Assembly: GCA_951394405.1 (NCBI GenBank)
Contig: OX596342.1
Span: 2,046,001-2,110,000, forward strand
Origin: Coprinellus micaceus
Lineage: Eukaryota; Basidiomycota; Agaricomycetes; Agaricales; Psathyrellaceae
DNA length: 64,000 nucleotides
Direction: 5' to 3'
A program made the translations under genes and the position numbers. The notes beneath the pieces are model-generated. The model worked only from the letters and a program-made list of their open reading frames with translations. It did no database searches and had not been told where the DNA came from. Numbering within the stretch: the stretch's first letter is position 1; every line of letters begins with the position of its first letter. Positions 9,236-21,563 of the stretch are shown piece by piece.

Positions 9236-12200
9236 CTTAAGGTGCCATCAAGGTAGCAAGAATCGTGCTGGTACTTGACGGTGGGAAAAATGGGTAGAGC
9301 TTACTTGCAACGGGCCAGTCACAAGTCAGCGACAGTTAGAATGACGTACATTGAAGGTCTGGCAGGACAGTTTGTAGCTGAACCTAATGTGTGTGTGGCC
9401 CATACTTTCCATGTGCCATGTGTCATCACCGTCAACGCCCGCTGAACGCTGTGACCATTGTGGGGTCGACGATTCTGAGCGTGCACCGCCTCCGATGAAA
9501 AGCAAACACCTCAGGCCCACCCCGAACCTCGGGCACTCGACTCTAGGCCTGATTCGTCGCCGAACACATGTCCTGTGCTCTGGTGCCAGCTTCCACTCAC
9601 ACTGGTACAAGAGCAGCAGTACGAGAATGGAAAGAAAGCAGAATTGGTCCACCCTCTGTGTATGCTCTCAGTGAGGAGTATGATGGCATATGGGGTGTCC
9701 CTGGTGCACACCAACTCCCATCTACGCCAGCTCTATCAGGCTGGGGGAGCTGGCGCCGTCTGATACACCTGGTAGAACTGTTAGAATCATGGATGGGGTT
9801 GACATGATAACAGATGGCGTGAGTCAGGCTGCCCAGGCTGGACATAGTCCCTGGGTTGTCACGGTCCCATCGGCCATAGCGTTGAAGGCTCTAACTTTGT
9901 CTCTGCTGAGCCAGTTATGAGGAAGGGCCCATTAGGGTGTGGCAGCGCATTATTGAGATTCTATTCATTGCTAACATCGTGTGAAATGGGAAATTCTGAA
10001 AGCATCATTGGCGGTTTCGCGACATCATGCAAGAGGACAAGGGGGAACGCCACTTTGTCTCAAGAGAATTATTACATGGGACCACAACCAACGTTAGTCA
10101 GTTGGACATCGATTCCTCGGCTCAGCCTTTCGGGGAGCATCCTAAGCAGTGCTACAGGCGTCCGGGGCGTAAGCTCAAGAGGTGGCGAAGTGGAGTGCGC
10201 CGTGTCTCGTGTTTATCTTTTAAAAAATATCTGTGTCAATGCGTGACTTGGTTTCTTCGGGTGTACCTCTCGCTGCTAATTATCTCTTCCCTCCCCACGC
10301 AAATTGAAATGGCTTCTAGGACGTACGGCAGCATCACCGCTAAGCGCCGTTTAAGCGCCAGTGTTTGAGCCAACACGGACACCCCATAGGTGGTGTCAGG
10401 CCGAACCCTTTTTTTGGTTACCGCACTACTGATGGGCGTCGATGGACCCCGGTGGTTGAAACACGTCTTAGGTTTGGTGAGGCTTAAATAACTGTGTCAT
10501 ATGGATTCACTACAGGAAGACACAATGGTAAGTAAATGACGGCGTCCTGTGTCTGGGTTCCATACTACAATATGGCGGTATTACTATATCACTGCTAGGC
10601 CACTGTGTGGAATCGCAAAGTATACACCTTTCGATATCGCCTTGTGGAGAACATTCTTCATGTGCAACAGGTGACTCATGCAGCACTCAAATTTGTGCGG
10701 GATATGAGAGATGACTGCTCCACAAGATGTACAGCAATTTGAGTCATCGCAGACTTGGAGCAATGCGGCCGCCCTGTTCTTCGATGTACATTATCAATGA
10801 TTGGGGATCGTGTGCTTCATGAAGCGGGTCTGAAGGGGGCTGGCTTGGGCAATGAATAATGGGTAATGGAGGGCCGGTGGCTCCAAACTGATGGGCGACA
10901 GCCTACTTGAAAGCCAAGGGCTCGTCTACAGTGAAACCGATAACACCTTGCAGTGGTTGAATAGGGCATTGGGCCGAAGAATAGAGCTGGGGGGTGGGGT
11001 TGTTGCTTTGCCGGAGAACTACAGAAGAGGTGTTGTCACTGGAGAGGAGTCGGTGGGAGAATCAAATGAAGATGGGGAGGGGGGCTTATATATGATTGAA
11101 AGCGCAGAAGATGGTTGGCTCCGCGTTACCCGAAGCTGCGCACCAAAGGCCTTCAGGGTGAAACTCAAAAGCTTTGAGGTGCTTGTGATGCGCCAGGGTG
11201 GTGGTCCCAGTCCACCACGTCTCGATAGCCCTGCACAAACAATGGATTTGGTGGTGGGGCGGCGATGGTCTATTGATAGATTCAACAACTCGGAGTTGAG
11301 GGCTAGCCTAGGGGTGAACAGTCGCACCCCTCCCACCTCGTCCTTTATCCAGCAGAAGTAGCAGGGCCTTTCGCAAACTCGGAAGGCAGTCGATGCACAC
11401 CAAAGGGCCAATCAATGCATGGCAAGGTGCACACCCATGGACATGGAGCCAAGAGAATATGAAGGGCCTGTGTTGGTGCCGGGTCGCGTCGAGAGAGCGT
11501 TGAACACAGTCAGGAGACCATGCGGTTGCGGCGAGCTCGACAGTCCAGTGCCGAGCCGACACTCATATTTTCGACAGTGGGCCGGGTCGGTGCAGCACCT
11601 GACAGAGAACCGGACGCAGAGATGGCGGGCTGTCGGAGGGAAGAGACGCGAGTCGCTGCAGGTTGCGTTTAGCCTCTCGCGAGGTCTCGTTGAAACCGGG
11701 GTGGGAAGAGTAGGACGCCTGACATGCCATGCGATGCGTAAGGGCAACTGTATTGTGTCGACGCAGTGTGTCGCAGGCGGTGCTGTTTTGCAAGTAGTCG
11801 TTAAGAGTAAGGGCGAGACCAGAGAAGTTTTGAAAAGTGAGTCAAAGCCAACGCTGGCTGTAGGAGGCGGTCACAAGGTATCTAACTGTCTGAGGGCTCC
11901 GGGAATGCTGGCTTCGGCTGACCATTGCGTAGCGGGCTCTCCCCCCAGACGAGAGAGCTGCTACATCCCCCTGCTTCCCCTCTCTCCTCACACATCATTT
12001 GCTGGACACTTCCCCTTTGCTACCCTTTCACCCACCCCCCCAGAGATATCTGTTCCTCCTGAATCCTGCTACAATTTTCGAGGGCGTCAGGGTTCATTCG
12101 GTTGATAGAGGCTCTCCTTGTCCTACGCAAGCCTCGTTTGTAAATGTGCAGATGGTTGAGGTGTTCACAATGGCTTCTTGTGGGTAGAATACGCAAGAGA

Positions 12201-13200
12201 TGAGGTTCTCCTTCGTCGTTGTGTTGTGTGGCGAATGCGAGGGCAAGTGGGGAGGTCAGCGGGTACAGGACAGAAATAGACCAGCAATTGAGGCCATTCC
12301 CCTTTCCTACTTGGATCCCTGAGTCTGAGACCCCGGTTGAATGAAGGACCGGACTGTGAGAGATGAAGAGGATCAGGGAATGGGACTAATCTTCAAGTTC
12401 ACATTGGGTCGAGGCAGGGCGCCAATCCCAGTCGCAAGAGGGAGAGGGTAGGTTGTCTGGGTCTTCAATAAGAAGAGAGGGAAAGAGGGAAAGAGGGAAA
12501 GAGGGAAAGAGAAAGAGAAAGAGAAAGGGAGAGGGAGTCAGATTGGCATTGTAGACAGTGGTAGGAAGCACGTACCAATCCTTATTCTAGTGTTGAAGCT
12601 CTGGGGACTAATTGCCAAGACTATCGTCCACCTCGTTCTACTCCAGGATTGTAGGTTTGGAACTGGGGTCTGTAGGAGTCTACTTTGCCCGACACCGAAG
12701 GTCAGTGAGTGGCTTGTAAATGATCGAAAAACACTACCCGCATTGCAACACTCTCAAGTCCAATCTACTCACCTAACCCTCCCCAACTCGGCCACAGCTT
12801 CCAGCTTTGCTCCACCCCATCCACCTTAAGAATGACACCAACCAGCAGCCCATGCCTCGGTCAACGCTCAGCATGTTTGCATGCAAGGATCGCCGATCCC
12901 CCTGACATTTCCGAGCGGATGTTGGTCAAGCATGTCCTCTTGCCCTTCAACCCAGTGCCAAAGCGAGAGTGTCCTTCACGGAGGTCTGACAGTTTGTCAA
13001 CATGGGAGGGTCCTTCATGGAAGGGGCTGGGACCAATAAGTGAAGGTTGAGCGGTGTGGTACCGTTCTCAAAGTTCGGTTCCGAAAGCCTGATTAAGGGG
13101 TTATTTGCCTTTATTTGAAGCCCGAGTCCTGCGCCTACTGCCATCGTCGGCTTCAAGTTCAATAGATTAACACATGTGGTCATAGAATAGAAGTTTACTA
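9236..13200. other. Decayed region without a supportable gene
   Basis: Several frames are open here (for example 10891-11361 and 11419-12105 on +), but they lack splice structure, domains or a consistent protein-like composition. A purine microsatellite (GAAAGAGG / GAAAGA) lies at about 12479-12536. No transposon ends were found. Confidence 0.35.
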
Positions 13201-14290
13201 CTAAGGATTACTAGGCTCTTCAATTCCTCTGTCCTTGTAGTACATCGGGGCATGCAACCCTTCAAGTAACTGTAAGGGAATCTCTTCCTCATCAAAGTCA
13301 GTGATCTCTCCAGCCGCTTCTTGAAATGGTTGGGCTACCAGCGGAGGGAAGGGTAGTGAGATTAGCCGTATCCCTGTCGGTGTTTGAGCTCGGTGATGAA
13401 TCCGTATCAGAATCGTCTTGGTGAGGTCATTTGGTACAGTGGTGCTTGTAGGGGTAAAGGTGTCAGGGCAACACATGGTTGCATTGTGCACACTGGACAA
13501 ACATCTTCCAGAACTCCTCTTCTGGAAGCCCTGCAGTGGAAAGGGTGCTGAGCGTCTCTCTTGCTTGGCCTTCAGCGCCTTTGCATTCACTGTGGCACCC
13601 TGGTTATTGCAGTAATAATGAGTATGGCTTCGAACTAGAAGAAGAACGTCACAGCGCACTCTTAAGTTTGTTGGAACCTCAGGAAAATTTGTTGTCGACC
13701 TTGGACTGATCGTCAATGAAAATTCGCCTAAAACTGCAAGCTGGTTTATCGTTAGGGAGTGGCTCGGACTTCCATATCAAGTCTATCATATTGGGGTGAT
13801 AGGGCCTGGCTGGTTGTTGGGGTCACTGAGAAGCATTCGAGTCAGTCACAGTCTATTAATTGCAGACAGCAGATTCAATACCTCGTTTTGTATAGCACTT
13901 GACGCGAAGGGTCTTGAGACCATAGAACCGGTCGAGGAGCACTGAAACAACAATTTATAAGAGTCAGGAGACGCTTGTTGCAACTCTTGAAGAGGAGTTA
14001 CTGACCGAAATAACCACAAATACCCCTGGAACATTCCGTGATGTATTCACCGACGAATGGTCTGTTACGGCAAGAATTCTTGTTGCCGTTATTGATAGAC
14101 TCAATGAGACTAATCTTCGCCTCTGTGTACACTTCTGTGTCCTTGGTGGATGCACAAGGACAGCACGGTCCCCGAAAGTAGTATTCACATTGGTGTTTCT
14201 CAAATTCTTCTGGGGGAACTCTTTTGGCATCAGTATAGCAGGGCCTAAGTATTGCTAAAATGTGAGCTGAGACGACAATTGGATCTTAGT
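13201..14290 (-). pseudogene. Multi-exon pseudogene with a zinc-ribbon-like motif
   Basis: From about 14245 a minus-strand exon reads PCYTDAKRVPPEEF, then CEYYFRGPCCPC and ECSRGICGYF. A GTCAGT donor joins it in phase to the next exon, VLLDRFYGLKTLRVKCYTKR. Further down, EEEFWKMFVQCAQCNHVLP is followed by TGA (13465-13463) and HLYPYKHHC, then a second in-frame TGA (13429-13427). The CxxC..HxxxxxHHC pattern suggests a metal-binding ribbon. The last part (to 13201) continues best in another frame, ending YYKDRGIEEPSNP. The family is not identified; it is probably a transposon-associated or expanded basidiomycete gene. The first TGA fits CGA->TGA. Confidence 0.45.
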
Positions 14291-15181
14291 GAATAATATT
14301 CACCAAGGCCAAATCTTCAAGCTTCTGGACGTCATATCCCAGTGCAGAAAACTTGGTGTCTGGGTTGTGTGATTGGACACGAGAGTACTCTGGGCCTCGA
14401 GAATGCTGTCCTGGAGAGCCGGGAGACGATCTTTATGGACGCCGACCGGGGAGATGTAGGCTGTCATGATAGATCTAGTTGGCTGAGAGTGGTGTGTGGT
14501 ACCGGAGATGGTGGCTTGGGGACCGTATCGCGATCGTACCTCCCATGTTTTTATAAGAGCAGACGTGGTCTTGGTCTGTTTTGTATGTTGGGATACTCAC
14601 TCGCCTCGCCACCGCATCAGGATAGATGGGCACCGCGTCGGCGAAGGCAAAACGCCAAAGGTGGCGGGTGGGTACTTCGGGTCCATGAGACAACGATGGG
14701 CGGTGAGATGAGCCCCAAACTCCTGATCAACAGAGGTTTGATCCCGATGTGCAAGGCCAGAGAGGCTGTCGATTCACAGCTCGCTGAGGTGAAACCCTAT
14801 TGGGCATGGCGGAGACTGGAGTCACTGAACACATCAACAGGCCAATTCTCACGCCTATTAGCGGTGCCAATTCACACAGCAGCAACGGCGATCATCCATG
14901 TACCGAGAAGCTTGAACCTGTGCCACCACCAAAGGCCCCTTTTGGGTACCGAGTGCCTCGGACACCCCACCAGGAGGTGCCAACAGTAAGGCCGGCTTGA
15001 CGTTGCGAACCTCCTGGGTGGCCGAACACCACGGCACAGCCTGGCTTTGTTGCGTCGTCCCTGAATCCATTCGTGAGTGGGTGTTCGACTTCGCTTAAAA
15101 TAAGCACCTCGAGAATGAGAGTTCCACAGTTCTCCAAGCAACCCTCTTCCTACTCATCACCCGTCCTACAACACCCTCAGC

Positions 15182-16706
15182 ATGCCCAACGATGAAAATA
15201 GCCCAAGCAGTCCAAGCAGCACAGCACCTGAGCAGGCTAAGTCAGGGGGACAAGGAAAGAAGCGCCAGAGGGAGGAGGTCGAGTCCGATCTCTTCATTCT
15301 CGGGCCGCGTAGAAAGGCGTGAGCGTGAATTCATTCATTTGGTGGTCACTCTGTTGACAGCTATGCTTGTGCCAGCGGGAAAACTGACCGCCTGGTGTCG
15401 TATGGGCGCTACTTTGGACGAACAGTTCGGACCTTCTGCAACTTCCATGCCCTCATACAGGAGGGTGTTGTACGTGAGGAGCAGATGGGTGCAAACGGAG
15501 CCACTCTTGGCGACCTTGAAGATCAGTACATTTTCCTTTTGTAAACCCTGCTTGTTTCTCCTGATCAAGTGAACGACTCCTTTGCTTCAAAGGGAGCAGC
15601 ATGAGCATTCCGTTTTCAGGGAGCTCTTGAGGATCTGCCCACTTCTTGGGGAGAGATTATTCTCCATGACTCGCACTGAAGACGATCTCGGGTATGCAGC
15701 ATCTATGGTAAGCCTTCTAGCTATATAACGGAGGCAATCTGACTCTCCCTCTCTGAAGTTGACAAAAGGGGCCAATACTGCTCGAGCTGACAACATTAAG
15801 ACCCTGAAGTCTGCGGTGGTAGATTGGATAACTCCAGAGGGTGGAATATTGTCACCCCCAATCAACAGAAGTAGCAAGAACGGACGAGGATTTCACCACT
15901 CGATGACAGGGAAGTACCTCTGTCCAACCGACTACAACTGGGGTGACAATAAGTGTGTCAAGTAATTGGATCCTAATCATTTAGGATCTCTTAATTTTGC
16001 TTCCTTGTTATCCAGCATCCGGCGACAATTGAGGTCGGGTCAGCTGGCGGTGTCAGGTGCCCAGCGGCCTATGTTCCTGTATCGCGATCTCTGGTGCAAC
16101 GAGGAAGACATGTGGGATGGGTTACTCAAGGGAAAGATTCTGGTTCAAGTGAGCTTTCCACGGTTTTCCTTCGCTCACAGCTCATGTCAGAGTGCTACCT
16201 TCTCTCTAGGCCTATAGGCATATATTTACGAGTCCCAGCTCCGTTGACGGGAACACAAGAGCAACCAGATCGGGGAACGCTCAGATTCATGGGATGACAG
16301 CTGTCACCATCCCATCGATCGCATACGTCTCTACCCTGGTGAGCACCGGCTTTCTGAAATGGCCCAGACCCCCCTCACACTCCACTTGTCAGGTTCGCTT
16401 TTCACTTTCCTCTGCCAGCACCTTCTCCTGAAGTGACACAGTGACTGATTCTCAGAGGTTCTATAACACCCTAATTTCATTTCTGGAGGACGACACGGAG
16501 GAAGAACCCGTTAAAGAACTGTTACGGTGGTGGGACCAGTAGGCCACAACGCTCCTCATTCCGTTTGGCCCTTCTGATTCTCCTTTAGGCAGATATTCCC
16601 TGGTGTTTCAACACACGGATTTCAGTCAATCCCCGAAATGTCTGCTCTTGCCAAATTGCAGAGTCAAAGGTGTAAGGTTCTCGGAGAGCGACGCAATGAG
16701 GCATAG
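15182..16706 (+). pseudogene. DUF6698-like gene, eight exons, one nonsense codon
   Basis: Exons 15182-15318, 15361-15540, 15593-15707, 15759-15952, 16016-16148, 16210-16338, 16393-16538 and 16589-16706 all join in phase. Landmarks of this large basidiomycete family: SYGRYFGRTVRTFCNFHAL, LTKGANTARADN, GFHHSMTGKYLCP, RSGQLAVSGAQRPMFLY, IFTSPSSVDGNTRATRSGNA, HGMTAVTIPSIAYV, RWWDQQIFP. The N-terminus is basic (KKRQREE), suggesting a nuclear protein; its function is unknown. Bases 16429-16431 are TGA inside STFS-stop-SDTVTDSQRFYN. The paralogue at 41787-43245 has SIFCRTDKETDSEMFY there, so CGA->TGA is the simplest change. The last intron, just before QIFP, is absent from the paralogue. Confidence 0.8.
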
Positions 16707-17465
16707 AACTCGGTTTTAGGCGCCCAGGGCTACCTGCCCAGATCACATTGCCATAAATCCCACTCAGACGCGACTGAGGGACGTGTAGATCATGTTTTAG
16801 AATAGTGTACCCCTTTCTTCTTTTAATTTGACTGGCAAATTAAACTCAATCCCCTTACCAAACCCTCAGAAGACGAGTTCCCTGGTCAAGGGTTTCCCAA
16901 TAAAAAGGTGCGTTCAGATGGGTCTGATAGGGCTCAATAAAACCACTACGTGACCTGGGGCGGGCTTGAAGGTGACAACTTGAATGTAGGTGATAAATAA
17001 CACAAGGTAACAACACTTCCTGAGCCACAAAATGAATAGTGACGTTATGAAACAAAGAGGTGACTCTCCTTCACATCTTATCTTCAGCTATCGTCGCCTG
17101 GCTTTGTTCCCTAACTGAGCATGACATGGCAGTAACAACCCAGGTCGTGGATCCTGGTTCGAGCTCGAAACATGGCCGCAGTACCACATGGTCCAGAAGG
17201 CCCAGGCATTGCACAGCCCGGGCGCTGGTGCATTTGAGAATACTAGTGCGAGGGCGGTGTTGGCGCATCAAGTGTGGAATTCCAGGATAACTAGAGTACA
17301 AGGGGTGGTAAGACATGGTGAAATAATACATAGAAAACCACTGGGATGTGGTGAAGTTTGAACACAAATACTTTATACTGAACCGATAAAAAGTACATAG
17401 TTGATGGTCATGGTTAGGTGAGCTTGGGAGATGGAACAGAGCCGGAGTCAGGTACATGAGGGCGG

Positions 17466-18117
17466 CTATGCTGCTCCACTTGAACCTGAGAGACTGACAC
17501 TGTCGCGATGGGAAATGCAGCTAGGTTGGTAGTACATCACTTGTGTAGCCTCGGGGCTGAGGTTGTCGCGATGGTGCATGCAGCTTGGTTGGTAGAATGA
17601 CAGTGGTGTACCCTCTGCGCTGAGGTCATCGCGATTCCAAGTATCGTTACTAGGATCCTCGTGGATGGAAAGCTGTGCACCCTCTGAAGGAAATGTTGTA
17701 TGGTCAGACAACAGGTGAATCCAAAGGACGATGTTAGGTAGGCGTACCATCCCTTATCCACGTGAGGAGAGCACTGTACTCATCCACATTTGTCTCCTTC
17801 AAATGTTGAGCCCACTGTGTGATCTGGCTGTTTAGTTTCAGGTACGTCGCTACGAGGCCAAAATATTTGGCCTCGGCATTTGCCAGGGCGCCAACGGTGG
17901 TTGAGAGGTGGTCGAGGGCAGTTTTGGTCGCTTCCTTCGGCTGGTAGAGAGAGAACCACGGGTCACCTTCACAACCCGTACATGCCCTGCAACCGCAGGT
18001 TTTTCCAGTGACTGAGAGGATGGTAGGCAGATGGGTGGGTAGCGGCGGTGTCAATGTTGGCTTAGGAGGTGAAGGTGCAGACACTTTCTGGGCAAAAGGA
18101 AATAATCTTTGTAGCAT
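17466..18117 (-). CDS. Uncharacterised protein with 21-residue C-terminal repeats
   Basis: Two exons, 18117-17748 and 17683-17466, join in phase and give 195 aa. Residues 1-35 are Pro-rich. A short Cys cluster (CGCRACTGCEGDPWF) follows, then a helical segment (about 65-120). The second exon codes repeats of about 21 residues: NRDDLSAEGTPLSFYQPSC, HRDNLSPEATQVMYYQPSC, then a partial copy beginning HRDSVS. The upstream DNA (to about 18190) also looks coding, so the true start may be further 5'. No family was recognised. Confidence 0.45.
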
Positions 18118-18718
18118 CGTAGTTGATGGAGGACTGGGTGAGGCTTCTCCAAGGTTGCGCTGGGCTGTGCTGACTCAGGCTCAGAAGGTGATGGTCCTGG
18201 AAAGAGTTGTCTGGAAATCGTAGTATTTACTGCTGTTTGGTAGTGTTGCTATTTGTACATATGGACATCCACAGGCTCAGTCAGGTCCTCGAAGTTCGGG
18301 CAAGTCGAATGTGGGCCTTGCCACAATAGTAGATGGAAATCAATTTAGAGCTTCCAAGACCCTTTTCCAGCGAACCGGCCTGGTTCATGCAATTGAATCG
18401 GTTTACTGTCACACGATCTCGCGTACACACACTTGAAACCCAAAGGCGCAGAAATGCCAAAAGGAACGTTTCCCCTGGGACACTCCCGAATTTAATGCTC
18501 CTCGAGGTCGCTTAACTCAAGTTTTGAGCACGTCTCTGCTGGGCCCCCCGGCTGACCCAAATCAGACAATATGAGATCTCTAATCTGTGCCAGCCAGCCG
18601 AACAGGATCATGAGGACCAGGTGTGGGAGTCACAGCTGTCGATATATTGGAAAGCATTCTATATGTTGTGCCCCAGTTTCCCATTCTTTCCCTTCCTCAG
18701 TATTCTCTATTGGTATCA

Positions 18719-20448
18719 ATGGCTCATAGCGAAGCACACTCTGCTCAATTGTATAACCAGACCCACGACGACGCTGCTGGCAGCACGACCAATTCCAACC
18801 CGGCTGAGGCTCCCCCCACGTATGTTGAATTCACCCAAGGGGGGGTGCGCATTCTCCCCGCTATGATTGCCGACGCTCCTGGAATTCCGCCCATGCTTCC
18901 AAATGTCCCCACAGGAGGCTCTTTACTGGCACAGAATTCTCAGCCTCGTACCTCAGGCCCCCTGGCTCGGCTGCGAGATTCATCCATGGATAGCTCTATA
19001 ACAAATGCGCATCTTGTTGGATCCCCGGGTTCTATTCATGCTACGGTCAATCATTTTGGTGGAGACGAAGCCGGCCATCGCTTCACACCTTCTCATCCAA
19101 TTGTATGTTTCCATTCTACGAGTGCTTTACTTTGAAGTTTGGTACTCATGTTCCTTTCTTCTACTACCCTTAGTACCAATCTCCTTCCATTTCGAGAAGT
19201 GAGCCCCACCTCAGGGCTTTCAATAGTCAGATTGCGTACAATGAACCGGACGGGGGTGAGGGTGAGGGTGAGGTCAAGGACGGCTGTGTCACTGGGTTTG
19301 AATTGTGGGGTAATGGCATGATGGCCGCACCTACTTCAGGCATGACTTCATCTCAGGTAAGTTTTCCTTGGAATGGATCCAACTGGTTGCTCAAGTACGC
19401 CCCTTCCTCAGTCTACCGGTCTCTTTGGCCTCAAGACCATCAGGAAGCCTTTGAAGAAGCTTGTCAAGCTTGTACGTGCTCAATCAGATGATGAAGGGAG
19501 TGCGGCCAAGGAAAAGCCCATTTGTGTCGTCAAGGCCAAAGCCAAACATCCCTTGAGGCAGGAAGGTCCTCTGGCTGGCACATCTGAGCTGGCAACGCAC
19601 GCTCTGCCTAACCCCATGCCACGTCCTAGCATGCAGTCCACGTACAGCCTTGGTTCGCTGAGTCTGCGCCAATCCACCTTTGGGCGCTCCACCCCTTCCC
19701 TCGCTCTGCAGAGCAGCTCGAGTGTCAATGCCAGCGTTCCACGGGCTATAGCAGCTAGGCAAAGCAGGACCAGCGTCTCTACCATGCACCGCTCTATTCC
19801 CGTTGCTGCCCAGGCCTCAGCGATTCAAGTTGTGGAACAAATCGATCCATATCCTACGAACCTGCCTTCTGCATCTCGACCACACCACGAGAAGGAGCCG
19901 TACTTCAACGCCGAGCCCACACCCCCTTCGACAAGCGCACTGGCCCCCGAGACTTCGAGCGGCCTTCCGTTCTGGGTGAAATCCATGGGCGGTACCCAAC
20001 CCTTACAGTCTCATTTTATTGGTCGTCTCAACCAGGGTAACTCCTGGGTTGGGTTTATGAACTTGTTCAAAGAACTAGATGGCGAGCTCATGGTCACCAT
20101 AAAAACAGCCTTGAGATTGGGGTGGTCGGAAGAACATTTAGTTCGACTGTGCTTAGACACTGTCACGTCATTGCTTCAGCGCCACGTGCTTTGGCATGTT
20201 GAAAACACCGCCATTGTGGGCCAGTTCGGGTGGGTTAGGTTTCCTTCGCTAGTGCTTATCCTACTTTGCTAACCTACCTCAGTGAACAGGAGGCTACTTG
20301 CCACTTTTGCCATAGCCTCATGTCTGTCCTGGCGAGGCTCTCCGTTTCACCTACCTCAGTGAACAGGAGGCTACTTGCCACTTTTGCCATAGCCTCATGT
20401 CTGTCCTGGCGAGGCTCTCCGTTTCACCTACCTTCAAGCAGTAGTTGA
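18719..20448 (+). CDS. Uncharacterised protein, four-exon model, 3' end uncertain
   Basis: Exons 18719-19102, 19174-19356 and 19412-20229 join in phase (about 460 aa). The N-terminal half is Ser/Pro/Thr-rich and disordered. A basic stretch (GLKTIRKPLKKLVKLVR) opens exon 3. A folded-looking C-terminal part follows, with FWVKSMGGTQPLQSHFIGRL and FMNLFKELDGELMVTIKTAL. The last exon is ambiguous because a 77-bp tandem duplication (20281-20434) gives two copies of the acceptor CCTCAG and of the exon start. The three possible frames end at about 20442, 20448 or 20520. Function unknown. Confidence 0.5.
20281..20434 (+). repeat. 77-bp tandem duplication
   Basis: Bases 20281-20357 recur at 20358-20434, identical except at the very end. 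The unit includes a splice acceptor and the start of the last exon. Seventy-seven is not a multiple of three, so reading through both copies shifts the frame. Confidence 0.9.
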
Positions 20449-20449
20449 C

Positions 20450-21556
20450 ATGCTGGAATATGTCTCTTACACCACCATCCAGATTCTCGCTTTCATTGGA
20501 CATGCCCTTTCGCTCCCTTGATCATATCTATTGTTGCTGTGCACATTCTCTCCCAAGCTTTCGGCCCTAGCTTCATATGCCTCCTACTTGCATCGTTATA
20601 TAACAATTTTCTACCTCTCGAGCTTTGATTGTTCGGGGGGAGGCCACCCTGTGCCTCACCTTTCATTTATTTCCCACACCCCACATATTATTCTCCACTC
20701 CTCTTTCATCCCCTCCTACTTCTCGTTCACTAACTCTGCCTCTGTCACCCCTCTCTGGTCTTTGATGGATTGTGTGTTCCCGTTTTCGTGTCGTGGGTAT
20801 ATACCCTCTTGTAGCTGGCTACACAGTTGTTTAAATCTGACCACCCACGATTCTTTTGTGACTTGGACTCAATGTGAACCGTTTCGCAAAGTATAAGCCT
20901 ACTGGAGGTGACGTGGGCACTGGTGCCATAGCTGTTCCTTGCCCTCTCAGCACCTCCTTGGGAATTGGCCAGCCGCCACACTGAGTGTCCGTGTGTCTCA
21001 TTGATCATGGGGCCAGTGTTCAGGCCGCCCGGATTTGGACCATTCTGACCCGAACTCCAACCACTGCTACCACCCAGGGCCTCGCCTCACCTCTAGGGGA
21101 TGGCAATATGAAGTGGATTTGGTGCCTCACACCTGTTTGCTGGTCCCCCGACCGCCACCAGAAGGAAAGGATCGGTACCATCACGATTCACAGAGAGGAA
21201 GACGACCCCTGCCGACCCTTTTGTCTCAACTATACTCTTACTTCTGGTCCAACAGCTGGAATCATCGCCAATGGGGAGATGCGGATAGCCTCTCATCGCG
21301 TACACTTCAGCCTTGAGTGAACGAAAGGCAAGTTGCTGAGCTGAACTGAGCTTCCTGCGGTTCTCGATACTCAACATGTACTTCAGTGGGATACACCGAG
21401 AGATACAGGTTGCACAGTGAGAGGCTGTGGAAAGAGGTGAGTGAAGACCATGTAAATGTGCGCCAGACTGACCTTCCTCCTCATTTCTAGCCCTCACTTT
21501 GTCATCACCCTGTCTCCCGCTTCCTCATTCTTGTTCTCGAAGCTCCTTCCACTCCC
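20450..21556. other. Intergenic, no supportable gene
   Basis: Pyrimidine-rich sequence (20520-20800) is followed by short open frames on + (20985-21320) with no domain, no splice structure and no clear start context. Nothing further was recognised. Confidence 0.3.
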
Positions 21557-21563
21557 CTTGTTT

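Noticed and set aside
10891..11361. 156-codon plus-strand open frame
   Set aside because: No motif, no neighbours supporting it, low-complexity Gly/Glu runs; not enough to call a gene.
11419..12105. 228-codon plus-strand open frame
   Set aside because: Composition is not protein-like, there is no splice pattern or domain, and the antisense strand is also open. High G/C alone can explain it.
17150..17180. GGTTCGAGCTC as a tRNA gene
   Set aside because: B-box-like only; no A box, stems or terminator.
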